Shown in pieces: positions 58,390-62,253 of a stretch of 62,253 nt of DNA; the stretch's first letter is position 1; every line of letters starts with the position of its first letter. Below the pieces are notes generated by a model. It searched no databases and was not told the DNA's origin. It worked only from the letters and a program-made list of their open reading frames with translations. The position numbers and the translations under genes are program-made. This DNA is from Azolla pinnata (taxonomy: Eukaryota > Streptophyta > Polypodiopsida > Salviniales > Salviniaceae): NCBI GenBank assembly GCA_037176905.1, contig JBBBWG010005557.1, positions 1 through 62,253 of the forward strand, read 5' to 3'.

Positions 58390-58698
58390 ATGAATGCCGG
58401 TGCGAATAAGCCCTTGCCCCAAAGGGGACAAGTGAAGAAGAGCATTGTGAAGGGGGCCATCAATGCCGCGAAGAATGCCTTCGTGTTTCCTTCCCTTGCT
58501 TCTGCTTCTGCTTCTGCTTCTGCTTCTGTTTCTGCGTCTGCTTCTGCTTCTGAGAAGGATTCGATGATGCCGAAGATGCCAAAGATGGCGGAGCACTCGT
58601 ATCACAACAACATTAATCCTGCAGAAGTCTCTCCTCTCTTCGCCTTTGCAGTCATTCCGTACACCAACAGCAGCTCCTCTGTTACCCACCGCCGTTGA
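58390..58698 (+). CDS. Small protein of unknown function, tandem copy 1
   Basis: Single-exon gene, 102 residues. It has three parts: a highly conserved N-terminal block (NKPLPQRGQVKKSIVKGAI), a low-complexity Ser/Ala run (residues about 40-58, driven by GCTTCT repeats), and a conserved C-terminal block (MPKMAEHSYHN, EVSPLFAFAVIPY). No signal peptide or membrane segment is seen. The PxRGQVKxxI core resembles short plant proteins of unknown role that I recall only loosely. Reality is supported by the paralogue at 59846: both ends are conserved while the middle varies, and the promoter is shared. The stop is followed closely by AATAAA at about 58701. Function is not known. Confidence 0.8.
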   Translation: MNAGANKPLPQRGQVKKSIVKGAINAAKNAFVFPSLASASASASASVSASASASEKDSMMPKMPKMAEHSYHNNINPAEVSPLFAFAVIPYTNSSSSVTHRR

Positions 58699-58841
58699 TC
58701 AATAAAAACACTATATGTCTGTCAATGTTTGTCTGTATATATATATATATACACACACATTGATCAAGAGCCAGGAGGTCTGATAGGATGGATGTTGTTT
58801 GTCTATCGGTTTGCGGATGATATAATGATTTAAGCATAGTA

Positions 58842-59110
58842 CGAACCATACTTTTGCAAGCTGAAAACGCAATCGAGAACGATTCGAGCGTTCGAGATTG
58901 GTAAATCTCCGAAAGTATGTTTCAGATCAGAAGAATGGTAAGATTAATAAAATATTCAAATCTTAAGGAACAGAAGTTCGATTTTACTAAAGAAGAAGAA
59001 AAAAATCATTATTTATAAAAAAAAAAGGAACACATATACTGTTCGCAGACATTTGCAGACTTACATTCGTGTTTGCAAAACCAGAAGCTTTCGAATGTTA
59101 TGTTCTATGG
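58842..59110. repeat. Dispersed repeat, copy B (between the two small genes)
   Basis: Colinear with 42965-43270 (blocks listed there), about 37 bp shorter. It sits between the small-gene paralogues. Confidence 0.7.
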
Positions 59111-59418
59111 ATCCAGAGTAAGTGAAACTTTGGACAGAATACGTCAAAACTTTGGAAAAAATCGGCAAGAGAAGAATATGCTGGGTTTTCTTATGTCTCA
59201 ATTATTCCTAGCTTAATAAGATCGCGCTTCGAGCGATAGGGGAGCGTTCTGTCTTTCTTGATTGCGGGTGACGGAATTCCCGGGAGCTCAAAAGTCTGTC
59301 GAAACAGCTTCCAAGAGTTTGACATTCAGGCGTTCTGCGATTCCTCCTAGTGGGAACTAAAACAGAAGGTCCGAAATTTCGACGCACATGTCGATTGACT
59401 GCGTCTAGAGTTACTTAC

Positions 59419-59464
<46 letters not shown>

Positions 59465-59579
59465 ACGAGGTCAGAGTGCCTGGTAAAGCAGGCAGAACCT
59501 CAACCCTAAACTTCGTCATTGGCAGAATCAGACTTGTTTTTGGGGGAAAAGAAAGAGAAGGCAATGATCGGAGTCATCT

Positions 59580-59722
59580 GAGTGGCCCATCCACCACCAC
59601 CATCATCATCATCATCATCGTCATCGTCATCGTCCATTGCAGAGATGCGCTGACACGGAACAGAGCTTATAACAGTCAAAGAATGGGAGTTTGGGTTGGG
59701 TGCGCAGGTAACAGTATAAATA
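59580..59722 (+). promoter_or_regulatory. Promoter of small gene 2: GAGTGGCCCATC element and TATA box
   Basis: GAGTGGCCCAT at 59580 is followed by CAC/CAT repeats, and TATAAATA lies at 59715-59722, 124 nt before the ATG. The flanking AACARTATAAATAGASAGT and GAGGGCAT are shared with copy 1. An upstream (GA)n run lies at 59422-59460. Confidence 0.65.
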
Positions 59723-59845
59723 GACAGTGAGGGCATGTATGTATATATACTACCGACGTATAGAGAGAGGTGAAGAAGACAAGGATTAGGGTTTACTCCG
59801 AAAGCATAGCAAGCTAGACACGGGAAGCTGACAGAGGCGTTCGTC

Positions 59846-60115
59846 ATGAACACCGGTGCGAATAAGCCCTTGCCTCAGAGGGGACAAGTGAAGAAGAGCA
59901 TCGTGAAGGGGGCGATCGATGCAACGAAGAATGCCCTTGCATGTCCACCATCTTCTTCCTCTGTTTCTTCTGCTTCCGCTTCACAAAAGGATCTGGTGCC
60001 GATGCCAAAGATGGCGAAACACTCTTATTATAACCACAATCCTGCTAATCCACCACAAGTCTCTCCTCTCTTCACCTTTGCAGTCATTCCGGTTTACCAC
60101 CATCATCATCAGTAA
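59846..60115 (+). CDS. Small protein of unknown function, tandem copy 2
   Basis: Single-exon gene, 89 residues. The N-terminal block (NKPLPQRGQVKKSIVKGAI) is identical over about 19 residues to the copy at 58390. The Ser-rich centre is shorter and the C-terminal block is retained (MPKMAKHSYYN, QVSPLFTFAVIP). It ends in a His run from CATCAT repeats. The pattern of conserved ends and drifting low-complexity middle indicates that both copies have been kept under protein-level selection. Shared 5' flanks show the duplication included the promoter. Function unknown; possible roles (regulatory microprotein, stress-induced peptide) are guesses. Confidence 0.8.
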   Translation: MNTGANKPLPQRGQVKKSIVKGAIDATKNALACPPSSSSVSSASASQKDLVPMPKMAKHSYYNHNPANPPQVSPLFTFAVIPVYHHHHQ

Positions 60116-60755
60116 CACACCATCGATCGACAAAATAGTTGGTATGCCGCCAACTTCTGGCGCTTCATCCTGCTATTTATGTATGTATATATAGACTATT
60201 TCCAGCATCGGAATGGAAAACACTATTTCGTAGCCAAAGCTTGTAAATTAAGAAGCTTTCCACACGATTGATTCCTTTGTTTTTCTTCTTGTTTAACAAT
60301 CATATTAGCAATCGATGCCCCGTCAGTCGGAGGCTACAAAGCAATCAAATAATATAATTCTGAAACACATAGAAAACAACTCCTGAAATGTACAAATACT
60401 TCCTTGTGGCAGTTTTATGCAACTTGTGATCGATGCTTCTGTTACGTTTTGCAATCCATTTTTTGCACGACGATCACCTCCCTCCGAGATCTTATATTAG
60501 ACTTCGATCAGAAGTTCCATCGTCGTGGCATTTTATTTGGAGGAGAGCATTTGGACTCCAGATTTGGAAGCAGAGCGATCCATACACACACGCCTATAGA
60601 TCAAAGAAGAGGAAAAGAAACCACCCGCCTCCATCATCGATCGGCGAATGAAGCAAACCGTGTAATTTTATCGAAACCATCCAAACAGATTCGATCCGTT
60701 TGGCACAGATGAATTGTTGATGATCATAACGATGACGATAGTAATAAAACCCATT
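60116..60755. other. Intergenic stretch between convergent genes, no gene seen
   Basis: 3' flank of small gene 2 and of the minus-strand gene ending at 60756. No domain, repeat or RNA recognised. Confidence 0.45.
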
Positions 60756-62078
60756 TCAAGATGACTTCTCCAGGAATGGGCATCCAGACGTCCCTGGCTT
60801 GTATTCGGCTCCGTACTCAGGTGCCTTGGGCCCGTCAGTCAGTTGGGCGAGAAACAGGGCTGCGTCATAATACACCTCCAGGTCACCGATTCTCAGTTGA
60901 TCATCCACCTGAAAGAAAACCCACAAAGATTTAGTTATGTCAGTAGAGTATAAGGGCATGGAGCTAGGTTGGTGTAATCACAGACAACAAGCTCAAAAAA
61001 ACTCAGATACAAACCACAAGACCCATGTAACTTGACAATAGGTTTGACATGTATCGATTGAATGTGGTCCATGTAACTTGACAAAAGGTTGGACATGTAT
61101 CGATCAAGCCATACAATTTAGACCCATGTAACTTGGTCGTAGCTTTGACATGCACTGATCGAACCGAAAGACTCGGACCCAGACCCTAACCCAAACCCAG
61201 ACATAGATGCCAACCTACACAACTCGGATAGTAGCTTTGACATGCATCGATCAAACCAAAAGACTCTGTGACACAAACTAGAGCCAGATCTAGGGTAACT
61301 TTGATAGTATAGCTTCCAACATGTACCAATCGATGCCGGACGACCCAGACATAGGTAGCTTGATAGGAGCTTCCGACATGTGTATCAATTGATTCCAAAC
61401 GACCCAAACACAGGTAGCTTCATCCTAGGTTTTCAATTGTAGCTTCCGACATGTAACAATCGATACCAAAACAACCCAGACAACAAGTAACTTGATAATA
61501 GCTTCAAACATGTATCGACCAATACCAAACAAGCAAGACACAGGTAGCTTAATAGTAGCTTCCCGACATGTACGGACCGATACCAGACGACCCAGACACG
61601 GGCAACTCGATCGTAGCTCTAACATATATCGATCGATACCAGACGACTAGGACATAGGTACCTCGATCACAGCACCGACACATCATCGATCCAAACTCTC
61701 GGCTCCTTACACGGTTCGTCCTGATTAGGTGCATGAAGAGCATAGAATCGGAGCGAGACGGGGAGGGATTTACCTTGGCGACGCAAACACCGATCGATTC
61801 GACGACACGGCCGGTGGGGGCATGGCCCTTATAGGGGCCCTCCATGAGGCCCCAGTGCCGGTACTTGAAGGCGACGGTGGGCGGGCCCGAGTAGACCTCG
61901 AGCACTTCCCATGCGAACCCGCCCGGGAACGCCGTCCGGAAGATGTCGTGTGATGACTCGAACGTCTCCGAAGATGCTTGGTATGCGAGCCCGGCCTCGT
62001 GCTCCACCTTCTCCGTCGCCAGCAATGCGTTGTAGCTCCCGACCTTCAGCGTCTGCTCCGCTGTCAGAGCCTTCCCGC
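60756..62078 (-). CDS. Pathogen-related protein (PR-family, SnoaL-like fold), 3' part
   Basis: Two minus-strand exons are visible, 62078-61774 and 60908-60756; the 5' exons lie beyond the window. The first visible exon enters in phase (two bases complete a codon), and the two join in phase 0. The protein reads GKALTAEQTLKVGSYNALLA, then ESSHDIFRTAFPGGFAWEVL, EVYSGPPTVAFKYRHWG, GPYKGHAPTGRVVE, and in the last exon LRIGDLEVYYDAALFLAQL and a CPFLEKSS end. This matches the plant 'pathogen-related protein' family (barley PRP, Arabidopsis At1g78780 type), which has an NTF2/SnoaL-like fold. Induction by pathogens is known for some members; the biochemical activity is not established. Confidence 0.9.
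61010..61670. repeat. Degenerate ~60-bp minisatellite in the pathogen-related gene intron
   Basis: The intron 60909-61773 holds about ten diverged copies of a unit with ACATGTATCGATYGATACCA, AACGACCCAGACACAGGTA and GCTTGATAGTAGCTTC. Each copy has ACATGTA(T/C)CGATC and GTAGCTT. Confidence 0.85.
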
Positions 62079-62103
62079 CTGCAACAACAACAACAACAAC
62101 AAC

Positions 62104-62135
<32 letters not shown>

Positions 62136-62253
62136 GAAAGAGGAATCAGCCTCTCATTCATCACCATCCTCGCTCTCCTCGATTAACTATGTAACTTGTG
62201 TCGCGGTGCCAATGGCAACACGGAGAAGAATAGAATTTGAATCGTCGTTTGTG
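62079..62253 (-). other. Intron sequence of the pathogen-related gene, running off the window
   Basis: Starts with CAACAACAA and ACGACGACG triplet repeats (62081-62133) just upstream, on the minus strand, of the acceptor GTTGCAG. No further exon is identified before the window edge. Confidence 0.6.

Noticed and set aside
61729-62186. Plus-strand open frames opposite the pathogen-related exon
   Set aside because: Antisense shadows of a GC-rich conserved exon and of triplet repeats.
1-62253. tRNA, rRNA or snRNA genes
   Set aside because: I looked for cloverleaf A/B-box patterns and rRNA-like blocks and saw none convincing; small ncRNAs cannot be excluded by eye.

Overview
This is nuclear DNA from a land plant. 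The evidence is (TTTAGGG)n telomere-type repeats, GT-AG introns, two PLS-type pentatricopeptide-repeat (PPR) genes, a GH17/X8 beta-1,3-glucanase, a KUA1/MYBS3-type MYB, a CLD1-type chloroplast hydrolase, and proteins with likely plastid transit peptides. The wording of the PPR repeats looks like fern or other seed-free plant PPRs more than angiosperm ones. That is an impression, and the species cannot be fixed from this window. About 13 protein genes occupy 62 kb, most with several introns. Two 100-N runs (20625-20724 and 45475-45574) mark assembly gaps, both inside tandem repeats.

Layout. 1-1720: 3' end of a secreted beta-1,3-glucanase gene (+). 1721-7224: long non-coding stretch with telomere-like, GATGGTG, CT and ATCGATCC repeats and a tandem array of heat-shock-element-like sites. 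7225-8972: RING-H2 E3 ligase with a C-terminal membrane segment (+). Three minus-strand genes follow: a DNAJC25/DnaJ50-type ER J-protein (10 exons, 14231 to 10064), a small plastid-targeted protein of unknown function (18121 to 15747), and a KUA1/MYBS3-like MYB factor (22799 to 19507). 22800-26473 is gene-poor and repeat-rich. Then plus-strand genes: a CLD1-like alpha/beta hydrolase (26474-31040), RRP12-like ribosome biogenesis factor (19 exons, 32511-40096), an EF-hand/Cys-rich protein ending in a CaaX box (41461-44387), the AP-5 mu subunit (46881-50329) and a PPR gene (51151-53445). A second PPR gene faces it (55800 to 54142). Two tandem paralogous small genes of unknown function lie at 58390-58698 and 59846-60115 (+). 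The window ends inside a minus-strand 'pathogen-related protein' gene (from 60756).

These are ordinary housekeeping and accessory plant genes with no operon-like logic. Several belong to plastid or organelle biology (CLD1, the plastid protein, probably the PPRs) and others to endomembrane function (J-protein, AP-5 mu, RING-TM). The most distinctive points are: (i) private minisatellites inside or beside many genes; (ii) a long telo-box-like array just ahead of the RRP12 start; (iii) the duplicated small-gene pair with a duplicated promoter; (iv) the EF-hand/zinc/CaaX protein; and (v) the convergent PPR pair, both of whose ends look frameshifted. All exon joins were derived by eye from splice signals, phase and remembered family homology, and all multi-exon models close in frame.
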